Origin: Leptothermofonsia sichuanensis E412
GTDB taxonomy: Bacteria; Cyanobacteriota; Cyanobacteriia; Leptolyngbyales; Leptolyngbyaceae
Direction: 5' to 3'
Assembly: GCF_019891175.1 (NCBI RefSeq)
Contig: NZ_CP072600.1
Coordinates: 5,208,001 to 5,272,000, forward strand
DNA: 64,000 bases
Part shown: positions 45,634 to 54,744 of the stretch, piece by piece
How positions within the stretch are numbered: position 1 is the stretch's first letter
Layout: each line of letters opens with the position of its first letter
Program-made: the position numbers and the translations under genes
Notes under the pieces: generated by a model
What the model was told of the DNA's origin: nothing
Seen by the model: the letters and a program-made list of their open reading frames with translations, nothing else
The model's database searches: none

Positions 45634-48002
45634 AACTTCTATTTCTGGATCAAAGTGGACAGTTGGGAGGAGCAGAACTTTGTTTGCTTGAGATTGTGAA
45701 GCCCTTTCGCGATCGCAGCTTAGTCTGCTTATTCACCGATGGCCCCTTTAGGGAAGCCCTGCAACGGGCAGAGATACCGGTGCAAATTCTGGGGACAAAA
45801 CCGCTACAGGTCACGAAGGATAGCGGCTGGCTGCAAGGGATGGGTAGCCTGGGTCAACTGCTGCCGTTGATTGCGAAAGTTGGCCAACTGAGCCATCACT
45901 TTGATTTGATTTATGCAAACACGCAGAAAGCGATGGTGGTGGGAGCAGTGGCCAGTTTACTCAGCCGTCGTCCCCTGGTCTATCATTTACACGACATCCT
46001 GACGGGTGACCATTTCAGCCGCAGTAACCTGTTACTGGCGGTCACCCTTGCCAATCGGTTTGCTTCACGGGTGATTGCCACATCAACAGCCGCTCGCACA
46101 GCCTTTGTTGCAGCAGGTGGTCGTCCTGAGATTGTGAACGTCGTCTATAACGGATTTGATCCAGAAGCGTATGTGTGCGATCGCGAGCAGGTCGCACACA
46201 TTCGTCAGGAAATCGATCTACCAGGAAAGTTTCTGGTCGGGCATTTCAGCCGACTCTCGCCCTGGAAAGGACAGCATGTTCTACTGGAGGCTTTACAGCG
46301 TTGCCCAGACGACATCGGTGCCATTTTCGTTGGTGATGCGTTGTATGGTGAACAGGCGTATGCTGAAACCCTCCAGGCTCAGGTCCAGGAGTTTGGATTA
46401 CAGGAGCGGGTGCGGTTTCTCGGTTTCCGCTCCGATGTGGTGCCCCTGATGCATTGTTGTGATGCGATCGCCCATACCTCAACTGCACCAGAACCCTTTG
46501 GGCGGGTCATTGTAGAAGCCATGCTGTGTCAACGCCCGGTGATTGCAGCCCAGGCAGGAGGCGTCACAGAACTGATTGAACCAGAAATTGCAGGCTGGTT
46601 AGTCCCCCCAGGCGATCCCGAAAAACTGGCTGCCATCATCAATCGCTACCAGCAGCAACGGGAGTGGACCCAATCCTTTGCCAAACAGGCTCAGGCTCAA
46701 GCCTGCCAGCGCTTCCATCGAGATATCACCAATCAACAAATTGCCCAATTACTCAACTCAGTTTTAATTTCGACCCCATCCCCATCGGTTATCGCCCAAA
46801 CTCCCATTCCCCCTTCATCCCTCCGCCCCTCTTTCCCTCCAGAAACGCCTCCAATGAACCCAACTACCACAAAACCAACCATCAGCATTTTCCTTCCCGC
46901 ACTGGCAGGTGGAGGCGCAGAACGCGCCATGCTCCATCTGGCACAGGGACTTGCCGATCGAGGATTTCCTACAGACCTGGTACTGGCAAAGGCAGAAGGT
47001 GATTATTTATCCCATATCCCCACGTCTGTGCGTGTGGTTGACCTCCAGGCAAGTTTTCCAGTCGTGCTGTCTAAAACCTTTGCCCTGCGGCATTATCTGC
47101 AACAGGAACGCCCTGCTGTGTTGTTCTCAGCCCTGGATATTTTGAGTTCAGCCATCTGGGCACAGCGGCTTGCTGGGGTGCCGACCCGGATCGTCATGTG
47201 TGTGCAAACCTATCTCTCACGCCAGTTTCAAAATCACCAGCCTCATACGATGGGCAAGATCAGACCCCGTCTGGTGCGGTGGTTTTATCCCTGGGCGGAT
47301 GCGATCGTGGCTGCATCCCAAGGAACAGCCGCCGATGTGGCTCAGATCACGGGAATGCACCTGGAGCAGATTCAGGTGATTTACAACCCGGTCGTCACAC
47401 CGGATATGGTACAAAAGATGGGGGCATCGGTTGACCATCCCTGGTTTGCACCCGGTGAGCCACCTGTTATTTTGGGCGTGGGGCGGCTGGTCAGCCAGAA
47501 AGATTTCCTCACCCTGATTGATGCGTTTGCCAAACTGCGGCAGCAGCGATCGGCACGGCTGATGATTTTAGGGGAAGGGGAAGATCGCCCCCAGTTGGAG
47601 GCTCAAATTCGTGCTCTGGGATTGGCGCAGGATGTTACCTTACCTGGGTTTGTCGAAAACCCTTATGCCTATATGGCAGGTGCCCGCGTTTTTGTCCTCT
47701 CATCAATTTTTGAAGGATTTGGCAATGTGGTGGCAGAGGCGATCGCTACCGGAACATCCGTTGTTTCAACAGATTGCGAAAGTGGACCCGCGGAAATTTT
47801 GTTAAATGGTAAGTATGGCCATTTAGTTCCGGTTGGTGATGCAGAAACAATGGCAGCAGCAATTGCAATGGCGATCGATAAACCAATTGATCCACATATT
47901 TTACGCCAACGCGCCCAATCATTTTCGATGGATGGGATTGTCGATCAATATGTAGATTTATTGAATCAACTCCTGAGTCAGAAAGCTTTGCAAACCAGTT
48001 AA
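45630..48002 (+). CDS. Fused double GT4 glycosyltransferase
   Basis: 790 residues containing two complete GT4 enzymes. Module 1 (about 1-375) has GQLGGAELCLLEI and EPFGRVIVEAMLC. Module 2 (about 412-790) starts MNPTTTKPTISIFLPALAGG and has EGFGNVVAEAIATG. The linker (about 378-410) is Pro/Ser-rich, ISTPSPSVIAQTPIPPSSL and on, encoded by pyrimidine-rich DNA like this genome's intergenic leaders. This suggests two former neighbour genes joined by loss of a stop. Module 2 could still start alone at the internal ATG near 46854. Confidence 0.88.
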   Translation: MKLLFLDQSGQLGGAELCLLEIVKPFRDRSLVCLFTDGPFREALQRAEIPVQILGTKPLQVTKDSGWLQGMGSLGQLLPLIAKVGQLSHHFDLIYANTQKAMVVGAVASLLSRRPLVYHLHDILTGDHFSRSNLLLAVTLANRFASRVIATSTAARTAFVAAGGRPEIVNVVYNGFDPEAYVCDREQVAHIRQEIDLPGKFLVGHFSRLSPWKGQHVLLEALQRCPDDIGAIFVGDALYGEQAYAETLQAQVQEFGLQERVRFLGFRSDVVPLMHCCDAIAHTSTAPEPFGRVIVEAMLCQRPVIAAQAGGVTELIEPEIAGWLVPPGDPEKLAAIINRYQQQREWTQSFAKQAQAQACQRFHRDITNQQIAQLLNSVLISTPSPSVIAQTPIPPSSLRPSFPPETPPMNPTTTKPTISIFLPALAGGGAERAMLHLAQGLADRGFPTDLVLAKAEGDYLSHIPTSVRVVDLQASFPVVLSKTFALRHYLQQERPAVLFSALDILSSAIWAQRLAGVPTRIVMCVQTYLSRQFQNHQPHTMGKIRPRLVRWFYPWADAIVAASQGTAADVAQITGMHLEQIQVIYNPVVTPDMVQKMGASVDHPWFAPGEPPVILGVGRLVSQKDFLTLIDAFAKLRQQRSARLMILGEGEDRPQLEAQIRALGLAQDVTLPGFVENPYAYMAGARVFVLSSIFEGFGNVVAEAIATGTSVVSTDCESGPAEILLNGKYGHLVPVGDAETMAAAIAMAIDKPIDPHILRQRAQSFSMDGIVDQYVDLLNQLLSQKALQTS

Positions 48003-48014
48003 TCACAATTCCCC

Positions 48015-49127
48015 ATGCACATCCTCCATATCCTGAACGATATCCGTAAACTTGGAAATGGAATTATCAATATCGCCGTTGACCTGGCCTGTTTGCAGGC
48101 TGAATCGGGTTGTACAGTGGCGATCGCCTCTGCCGGAGGCGAATACGAGGCATTGCTGGCTCAGTCCGGAGTCAAGCATTTCTATCTTGATCAGCGCAGA
48201 AAACCGATTACCCTGATCAAAGCAGTCAGAGATTGCCAGGCAGTGATTCAGGCATTTCAACCGGATATCGTTCATGCTCACATGATGACTGGAGTGGTAC
48301 TGGCACGACTGTTGACGATAAAATTTGACTATGCATTGGTTTCCACAGTTCACAATGAGTTTCAACACAGTGCCATCTTAATGGGGTTAGCCGATCGCGT
48401 GATTGCAGTCAGCCATGCGGTTATGGAATCTATGCAGCGACGAGGCATCCCAGCTCAAAAGCTGCGGGTTGTGTCAAATGGGACGCTGGGAAGTCCCCGC
48501 CAGCAACCGGTTGCCAGCCCGGTAACACTCCACCGTCCAGCGATCGCGACGGTTGCCGGAATGTACCGCCGGAAAGGCATTGCCGAGCTGATCACAGCCT
48601 TTGAACAGGTGGCTTTAGACCATACAACTGCCCATCTTTATCTGATTGGGGATGGTCCTGACCGGGCTATATTTGAAGCCCAGGCTGAAAAAAGCGCTGT
48701 GAGCGATCGCATCCACTTTGAGGGGTTTCAACCAGAACCCCAGGGCTATTTACAATCAACCGATATTTTTGTCCTCGCTTCCCACCAGGAACCCTTTGGA
48801 CTTGTCCTTTCAGAAGCGCGGGAAGCAGGCTGTGCCATTGTCGCCAGTCAGGTGGATGGCATTCCGGAAGCACTGGATGGGGGCAGAGCAGGTATTTTAG
48901 TTCCACCTGCGAACCCCGCTGCTCTGGCAGAGGCGATCGCTCAATTACTGCAAAATTATGATTGGCTAGATACCTGGAAACGCCTGGCTCAAGAAAATCT
49001 GGAATGGCTCAGCATCAAACGAGTCAATAATGAAACATTAGCAGTATATTCAGAACTCATAAAATCAGACATCAATTTATCTACCATTTCTGACACCAGA
49101 TACCGACAAATCAGAAACATAGACTAA
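48015..49127 (+). CDS. GT4 family glycosyltransferase
   Basis: 370 residues, MHILHILNDIRKLGNGI onward. Donor half: VAGMYRRKGIAELITAF, IGDGPDR and EPFGLVLSEAREAG (E-x7-E). It starts 12 bp after the double GT4 gene. The last 25 residues (SDINLSTISDTRYRQ) are extra to the fold. Confidence 0.88.
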   Translation: MHILHILNDIRKLGNGIINIAVDLACLQAESGCTVAIASAGGEYEALLAQSGVKHFYLDQRRKPITLIKAVRDCQAVIQAFQPDIVHAHMMTGVVLARLLTIKFDYALVSTVHNEFQHSAILMGLADRVIAVSHAVMESMQRRGIPAQKLRVVSNGTLGSPRQQPVASPVTLHRPAIATVAGMYRRKGIAELITAFEQVALDHTTAHLYLIGDGPDRAIFEAQAEKSAVSDRIHFEGFQPEPQGYLQSTDIFVLASHQEPFGLVLSEAREAGCAIVASQVDGIPEALDGGRAGILVPPANPAALAEAIAQLLQNYDWLDTWKRLAQENLEWLSIKRVNNETLAVYSELIKSDINLSTISDTRYRQIRNID

Positions 49128-49128
49128 C

Positions 49129-49177
49129 TATAGCGGCAGCCATCCAGATCAGGACACATTAGAATGCCCAACCCCTG
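49129..49177. repeat. Dispersed repeat R5, copy 3
   Basis: CTATAGCGGCAGCCATCCAG and following bases match the copies at 647 and 15598. It lies right after the 48015 gene and before the acyltransferase gene. Confidence 0.6.
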
Positions 49178-49249
49178 ATTTTGTCATCCATCTTTCCCTG
49201 TCCTCCAGCTCCCGTCCCCTGTCCCCTGCTTAGTAACCAGGAGTTATTG

Positions 49250-50344
49250 ATGACACCCCCTTCAGTGCAGACGGCACGTCCAGCGGTCATCGGCGATCTC
49301 CCCAGCCAGACTCAGCGTGAAAAATTTGCTGGGTTCGATTTTTTACGCGCTATCTTTGCCGTCATGGTGGTTGTGCTCCATGCCAATCTTTTTGTTGTAT
49401 TGACTGGAAAATTACAGCTAAATTCCCTGGCTGATATTTTAAGTGCAAATGTTGGTTATCTTGCCGTACCCGTCTTTCTGCAAATCTCCCTCTTCCTGTT
49501 TTTTATAAAAAGTGAGAAAGCTGGAAGTTCCTACTTTGTTAAAAAACGACTGCCTAAGCTGGTTTCCCTCTATCTTTTCTGGTCAATTTCAAAGCTAACT
49601 TTCGATTTTATCGTGACAGGCGAATCCTCAAAAATTGAACAGGCTCTATCCTCTCCTGGTAATCTTATAGGGTTTATAATGAGTGGGGGATACTCAGCCT
49701 TCTACTTTTTCTTTTCTCTGTTGTTTTTAACTGCGATCGCAGCTCTCCTGGTTTCATTTTTCAGGAAAATCAACAGGAGAACTATCAGGAGTATTAACTA
49801 TTTCTGCCTGCTGATTTCCTGTATTTTAGTATTCCTGTTTCCAGTCATTGATTCAATGATTTATGACAGAGAACTACTGACACAAATTCATAACCCACTT
49901 GCTTTTCTGCCTTATGTATTTACCGCAGCGATCGCGGCTCAGGAATTTGATCAAGGAAATTTAAATCATCTGAATCCGTCATTTCAACTAAAGTTATCTG
50001 GCTTAATGGTATTGTTTTTAACCTTTACAGTTCTGGAATGGAATTTATTTGAAAGATTTCCCCAATACTCACGGCTATCTCTGGTATCTGGCTCCTGGTT
50101 ACTGTTATATCTTGCCTTATTAACGGCTCAAAGATCACCTCCAATGATTCAATTTCTCTCTAGCTGTTCGCTGGGAATTTATGGGCTTCATCCATTCTTT
50201 ACGGATCACACACTTTTCCTGGAGTCCACTTCAGAAATTGTCCCAGGATCGGGACCTTTAATTCGATTTCTGGTAGGATTATTGGGTTCAATTTTGCTGA
50301 CTCTGACTTTTAGAAAAATTAAATTTCTGAGAGCCTTCCTGTGA
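49250..50344 (+). CDS. Acyltransferase family 3 membrane protein
   Basis: 364 residues from ATG 49250, preceded by CCAGGAG; the open frame begins at 49181 in polypyrimidine DNA. It has about ten membrane spans; the N-terminus FAGFDFLRAIFAVMVVVLHAN carries the family's R and H. Such proteins O-acetylate or otherwise acylate sugars of exported glycans. DNA here is clearly richer in A+T than in the neighbours and has fewer HIP1 sites, which hints at a separate origin. It would decorate the polymer made by this locus. Confidence 0.85.
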   Translation: MTPPSVQTARPAVIGDLPSQTQREKFAGFDFLRAIFAVMVVVLHANLFVVLTGKLQLNSLADILSANVGYLAVPVFLQISLFLFFIKSEKAGSSYFVKKRLPKLVSLYLFWSISKLTFDFIVTGESSKIEQALSSPGNLIGFIMSGGYSAFYFFFSLLFLTAIAALLVSFFRKINRRTIRSINYFCLLISCILVFLFPVIDSMIYDRELLTQIHNPLAFLPYVFTAAIAAQEFDQGNLNHLNPSFQLKLSGLMVLFLTFTVLEWNLFERFPQYSRLSLVSGSWLLLYLALLTAQRSPPMIQFLSSCSLGIYGLHPFFTDHTLFLESTSEIVPGSGPLIRFLVGLLGSILLTLTFRKIKFLRAFL

Positions 50345-50387
50345 ATTTTGAGCAGCCTGTCCTTAATGATTGGTAGGAAGAAACAAC

Positions 50388-52325
50388 GTGTTCAACTTAG
50401 CGTTCAATACACTGCCTGCTGAACATAAGCTAGTTCACACGCTCCCGGGCGAAAATTCCCACACTGGCAAGACACTCGATGCGGCGATCGCCAAAGGCTC
50501 TGGCAAGTCATCCCTGGAACAACAGCTACTCCCGACAGGCGTTTCATCCCTTCAGGCAACAAGTTCCATCAACCCTGAAATTGTTCACGCTCAAACCGCG
50601 ATCGCGTCCAGCTTACCCGTCTCCGCCCCTGCCCTGGCAGTCACTGGCGCTCTACCCACGACAGGCAACGGCTTATTGGCGCAGTACTACGAAGGGCTGG
50701 ACCTGACTAACTTGCGAATGACCCGTATCGATCCAGCCATCAACTTTACCTGGAAGGATGGCTCACCTGCCCCCTCTTTACCCCCCGATTTCTTTTCTGT
50801 GCGCTGGACGGGTCAGGTGCAACCCCAATACTCAGAAACCTATACCTTCTATACCTATGCAGATGACGGCGTGCGTCTGTGGGTGAATGGACAACTGCTG
50901 ATTGACAACTGGATTAACCAGGCTCCCACGGAGATCGCTGGCACGATTCCTCTCAATGCCGGAGAACGATATGACATCCGCCTGGAGTATTACGAGTTGA
51001 ATGGTGGAGCCACTTCCCAATTGTTGTGGTCAAGCCCCAGCCAGCACAAAGAAATCATCCCCCAAAACTATTTGTTTGCCAGCACAGAAGCACTCAATGC
51101 AGCCGAGATCGTCACGCAACAGGCTCAATCTGCCTATTCCTTTGTTGATTCCATCGGGTTCAATACCCATTTGCGGTATTACGATACGTCCTACGGCAAC
51201 TATCCTCTGATCAAGCAGCGATTGCTGGAACTGGGCATTCGTCACATTCGGGATGGCGGCAGTGACCCCACCTGGATTCAGCGCACCAACGAGTTAGCCA
51301 GCCTGGGAATTAAATCAACCGTTGTGATTGATCCCATCATTGGCACAGGTCCCAATGCTTCCTACGACCTCAAACCTCCCCATTATGACGTTTATACCCT
51401 GGTCAAAAATCTGTTGCCTAGGAGTGTAGAAGCGATCGAAATCTTGAATGAGTTTGATGTGTTTCGGCGGAATGGCTACTCCCGTAATGGCATCCCCGTT
51501 ACCAGTGACAATTGGATTGAGTATCTGCGGGACTTTACACGAGACACCTACATTGCCCTCAACCGCGATCCGGTAACCCAACAGATCCCAATTATTGGTC
51601 CCTCATTTGTTTATCCAGATTCCAGCAGTCGCGTGGGTGATTTGAGTCAGTGGATAGATTATGGCAATGCCCACCCGTATAGCAATCCTTTACATCCTGG
51701 TAACGGCAACCTGCAACGCGATCTGGAAAACCGATCCAGACCCTCTGCCAATCTCCCAATGATGGTCACTGAAATTGGATATTCCACAGGCAGTCCGGTG
51801 TCCGATCGCCCCGTCTCGGAAACTGTCCAGGGTAAATACATCCCCAGAATGTTTCTGGAAAACTTCAATAGCGGCGTTTACCGCACCTTTGCCTACGAAT
51901 TCATTGACCAGCGGTTGAATCCTGACGACAGCGAGATGAACTACGGCATCCTGCGCTATGATGGTTCACCCAAACCTGCCTACACAGCACTGCAAAACCT
52001 GATTGGGTTACTCAACGATTCCAGCACACCCTTTACCCCAGGTACACTAAGCTATGGCCTCAGCGGCGATACCCAGAATCTGCGTCAAACCCTCCTCCAG
52101 AAGAAGAATGGCGACTTCTACATGGTACTCTGGTTGGAAGTTCCCAGCACCGATCAGGTGACCAGCCAGATGATTAACCTGACGCTGAATACCCCAATCG
52201 AACTGGCAACCACCTATCTGTCCAACAATTCCGTTACTCCCACCGGGCAATATCCATCCCCCACCCAATTGACCCTGACTGTGCCAGATTCTCCCTTAGT
52301 GGTCAGACTCGTGCCCAGTCGCTAA
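50388..52325 (+). CDS. PA14-domain protein with glycoside-hydrolase-like barrel
   Basis: 645 residues from GTG 50388 (TAGGAAG about 10 bases upstream). Residues of about 90-230 form a PA14 carbohydrate-binding domain (GLLAQYYEGLDL, YADDGVRLWVNGQLLIDNW). From about 250 a TIM-barrel-like domain follows, with AIEILNEFDVF and MMVTEIGYSTG, placed like the acid/base and nucleophile Glu of clan A hydrolases. No classical signal peptide is visible; the first 80 residues are Ser/Thr-rich. It may trim or release the polysaccharide made by the preceding genes. Confidence 0.75.
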   Translation: MFNLAFNTLPAEHKLVHTLPGENSHTGKTLDAAIAKGSGKSSLEQQLLPTGVSSLQATSSINPEIVHAQTAIASSLPVSAPALAVTGALPTTGNGLLAQYYEGLDLTNLRMTRIDPAINFTWKDGSPAPSLPPDFFSVRWTGQVQPQYSETYTFYTYADDGVRLWVNGQLLIDNWINQAPTEIAGTIPLNAGERYDIRLEYYELNGGATSQLLWSSPSQHKEIIPQNYLFASTEALNAAEIVTQQAQSAYSFVDSIGFNTHLRYYDTSYGNYPLIKQRLLELGIRHIRDGGSDPTWIQRTNELASLGIKSTVVIDPIIGTGPNASYDLKPPHYDVYTLVKNLLPRSVEAIEILNEFDVFRRNGYSRNGIPVTSDNWIEYLRDFTRDTYIALNRDPVTQQIPIIGPSFVYPDSSSRVGDLSQWIDYGNAHPYSNPLHPGNGNLQRDLENRSRPSANLPMMVTEIGYSTGSPVSDRPVSETVQGKYIPRMFLENFNSGVYRTFAYEFIDQRLNPDDSEMNYGILRYDGSPKPAYTALQNLIGLLNDSSTPFTPGTLSYGLSGDTQNLRQTLLQKKNGDFYMVLWLEVPSTDQVTSQMINLTLNTPIELATTYLSNNSVTPTGQYPSPTQLTLTVPDSPLVVRLVPSR

Positions 52326-52411
52326 TCAGCTTTTTGAGATTGGAACCAGCCTACCAACTTCGCCCGCTTATCCCGCTTCTGTCACTTCTGCTGGGAAAAT
52401 TTATCACCAAC

Positions 52412-52523
52412 CCTCGTTCCAGGCTTCCAGCCTGGAATAGAGGTTCAGAGGCTCTGCCTCAAGTAAACTTGAAAGGAGGCAGAGCCTCGGATTTGCCATT
52501 TCCAGGCAGAGCCGTGGAAACGA
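52412..52523. repeat. Dispersed repeat R4, copy 3 with inner palindromes
   Basis: CCTCGTTCCAGGC at the left and GTGGAAACGAGG at the right are inverted. Inside, GAGGCTCTGCCTC and GAGGCAGAGCCTC form a second stem. Similar ends occur at 8235 and 15143. The 52326-52806 spacer holds no gene. Confidence 0.6.
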
Positions 52524-52655
52524 GGTATTTCCAGAATTGACGATCGCATCCTTTCACCCCTCAGCAACCTCAGGGTAATGCATAGATCCGGGTTCCAGGG
52601 AAAGGCTATCATCACTGTATCAGTTCGAGCCGGGTTGGCTGATTCAGCCGACCAA

Positions 52656-52756
52656 TAGTCTGTCAAGAATTATTTTGGGGGTTGAAAACCCCAAAATGGT
52701 AACCCCTTCTAATCCCTTCTCTTTCCCAGACTCACAACTATAAAATTGACAAACCA
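52656..52756. repeat. MITE-like repeat R2, copy c
   Basis: Reverse orientation: TAGTCTGTCAAGAATTATTTTG to CAGACTCACAACTATAAAAT and TTGACAAACCA. It adds a strong inner hairpin TTTTGGGG/CCCCAAAA (52674-52695). Terminal GTGG is lost on the left. Confidence 0.65.
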
Positions 52757-52806
52757 AAGTGGACAAACCCCTGGAACTCATATTCGCTTTTGACAGAACA
52801 GATTGA

Positions 52807-53247
52807 ATGGGACAGTTTCGTGGTTTTCTTGGTTTCGCAGCGGTGGCGATCGCCCTAGCCTCCTGGGTTGGCAGTGTCCGTCCTGCCCAGGCATCCCTGA
52901 ACGTTTGCAATCACTCATCCAGGGTGACCTATGTCGCCGTGGGCTATAGTCTGGGTGAAGGACGCTGGCAATCGGAAGGCTGGTTACTACTGAGCCAGGG
53001 TCAATGTGGTACAGTAGTTCCTGGCAATCTTGAACCCGGCAGCTACTACTATCTTTATGCCGCCGATAAAGATGAAGATCGGGTCTGGCAGGGAGACACC
53101 GGAGAGCAGTGGTTTTGCATTAAACCAGAAACAGACTTTCGCCTGGTTTTTGAAGGAGAAAACTGTCCAGACGCAGAGACTGCCAGGCGGATCTTCTGGG
53201 AAATTCGAGTTCGGGGCACTTCACACACGGAGAATCTGGTTGATTGA
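52807..53247 (+). CDS. Secreted DUF1036 protein
   Basis: 146 residues. Signal peptide FAAVAIALASWVGSV with cleavage near AQASL. The DUF1036 body is plain: LNVCNHSSRVTYVAVGY, WQSEGWLLLSQGQCGTVV, YYYLYAADKD and EQWFCIKPETDF. Function unknown; the domain is periplasmic in many proteobacteria and cyanobacteria. The 3' end overlaps the next frame's earliest start by 4 bases. Confidence 0.82.
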   Translation: MGQFRGFLGFAAVAIALASWVGSVRPAQASLNVCNHSSRVTYVAVGYSLGEGRWQSEGWLLLSQGQCGTVVPGNLEPGSYYYLYAADKDEDRVWQGDTGEQWFCIKPETDFRLVFEGENCPDAETARRIFWEIRVRGTSHTENLVD

Positions 53248-54200
53248 GCGTGCAACCCATACATCAAGCCGGGGTGGGGTCAAGCCCTGTAAAGTTTCGG
53301 ATAGGTTTTAAGTGGACTAGCGGAGTTTTGCTGGGGCTGGCTGTCGGGATGGGGGGATGTCATTCCACGGCAGTCCCTTCAGTGACCACAGGCAGTTCAC
53401 CCACTCAGCCCATGCCCGATCCTGAAATTCTCTATCGGACCCACTCTCTACCACAGGCAACGATTTATAGCTTGCAGATTCCGGTTCACGGTTTCCAGGT
53501 TGTTCCTGCGCTGGCAACGGGAGTGGATGAAGTGGATACCTTCGCCCGGCAACAGGGGGCGATCGCCGTGATCAATGCAGGCTTCTTTGACCCCATCAAT
53601 CAAAAAACAACCTCCCCGGTTACCTTGCATGGAAAACTGGCAGCCGACCCCCGGCTCAATGATCGCCTGATGACCAACCCGGCACTGCGGCCCTACCTGG
53701 ACAGAATCCTGAATCGCTCCGAATTTCGGCGCTATCGTTGTCAAGGAACCTTCCAGTATGCGATCGCCCGTCACCGGGATTCCGTTCCGGCTAATTGTCA
53801 GTTGATGGATGCAGTGGGGGGTGGTCCCCAGTTACTCCCGGACAATACCGCTGTTCAGGAGGGATTTGTCGATTCTGTGGATGGAGTGATTGTGCGAGAT
53901 GGGATTGGTAGTAGCCAGCCCAATGCCAGGAGTGCTGTTGGAATCACCGCCGATGGCAGTATCCTTCTGGTCATGGTGGCACAGAAACCGGGAGTTTCCG
54001 CCCCTTCTGGAATGTCCCTGGCGGATCTGGCTGGATTCATGCAAACCCTGGGAGCACAACAGGCAATGAACCTGGACGGTGGTACCTCCTCTGCGCTCTA
54101 CTTCCAGGGCAAAACACTCTATGGCAAACTGGATGATGCCGAAAATCCTGTGGCAAGACCTGTCAAATCAGTTTTGCTCGTTCAAAAAAGTCCGCAGTAG
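53244..54200 (+). CDS. Phosphodiester glycosidase family (DUF2233/NAGPA) exported protein
   Basis: Up to 318 residues from TTG 53244; GTG 53274 is an alternative. A hydrophobic stretch GVLLGLAVGMGGC followed by polar residues suggests a lipoprotein-like signal, with an imperfect lipobox. The domain has VINAGFFDP, GGGPQLL, ARSAVGITADGSILLVMV and the hallmark AMNLDGGTSSAL. The family includes the mammalian uncovering enzyme that removes GlcNAc from phosphodiesters; bacterial substrates are unknown. Bases 53290-53305 in its first codons resemble one arm of the repeat at 30782. Confidence 0.85.
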   Translation: MSVQPIHQAGVGSSPVKFRIGFKWTSGVLLGLAVGMGGCHSTAVPSVTTGSSPTQPMPDPEILYRTHSLPQATIYSLQIPVHGFQVVPALATGVDEVDTFARQQGAIAVINAGFFDPINQKTTSPVTLHGKLAADPRLNDRLMTNPALRPYLDRILNRSEFRRYRCQGTFQYAIARHRDSVPANCQLMDAVGGGPQLLPDNTAVQEGFVDSVDGVIVRDGIGSSQPNARSAVGITADGSILLVMVAQKPGVSAPSGMSLADLAGFMQTLGAQQAMNLDGGTSSALYFQGKTLYGKLDDAENPVARPVKSVLLVQKSPQ

Positions 54201-54249
54201 TCAGTAACCCACCCTTCATCCCACAGACCACCAGTTCTCGACTTTCCCT

Positions 54250-54744
54250 ATGACCTCCAATCTCCCTGATTCAACTGAGACATGCCAATCAGATACGCTG
54301 GCTGTGTGTGTGCGGGCATTGGCGATGGAAACCATTCAGCGCCATGTTTTCCTCTGTTCAGATCAGACAAAGCCTAAGTGTTGTTCCAGGGAAGTCGGGT
54401 TGGCAGCCTGGGATTATCTAAAAAACCGTTTGAAGCAGCTTCAGTTAGATCACCCAACGGAAACCAGACCTGACTGTGTCTTTCGAACCAAAGCAAATTG
54501 CCTCCGGGTCTGTACCCAGGGTCCCATCCTCGTCGTTTATCCCGATGGAGTGTGGTATCGAAATGCTACACCTGAGGTGATTGAGCGTATCATTCAAGAA
54601 CATCTGCTGGGTAATCAGGTAGTAGAAGAGTATACGTTTCTAACTCATCCACTACCGGACAATGAGCATCTTTTGATCCACACCGGGCAGGAGGGAAGAA
54701 TGGGAAAACAGGGCAACCATCTTAATTCGACAGGAGCAATTTAG
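54250..54744 (+). CDS. Thioredoxin-like 2Fe-2S ferredoxin
   Basis: 164 residues from the first ATG; ATG 54325 ([20 protein letters not shown]) is a good alternative. The cluster ligands fit the thioredoxin-fold ferredoxin family: C36 in FLCSDQ and CC near 43-45, then [23 protein letters not shown]. It carries electrons for unknown partners. The last 20 residues are Gly/Asn-rich and outside the domain. Confidence 0.85.
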   Translation: MTSNLPDSTETCQSDTLAVCVRALAMETIQRHVFLCSDQTKPKCCSREVGLAAWDYLKNRLKQLQLDHPTETRPDCVFRTKANCLRVCTQGPILVVYPDGVWYRNATPEVIERIIQEHLLGNQVVEEYTFLTHPLPDNEHLLIHTGQEGRMGKQGNHLNSTGAI

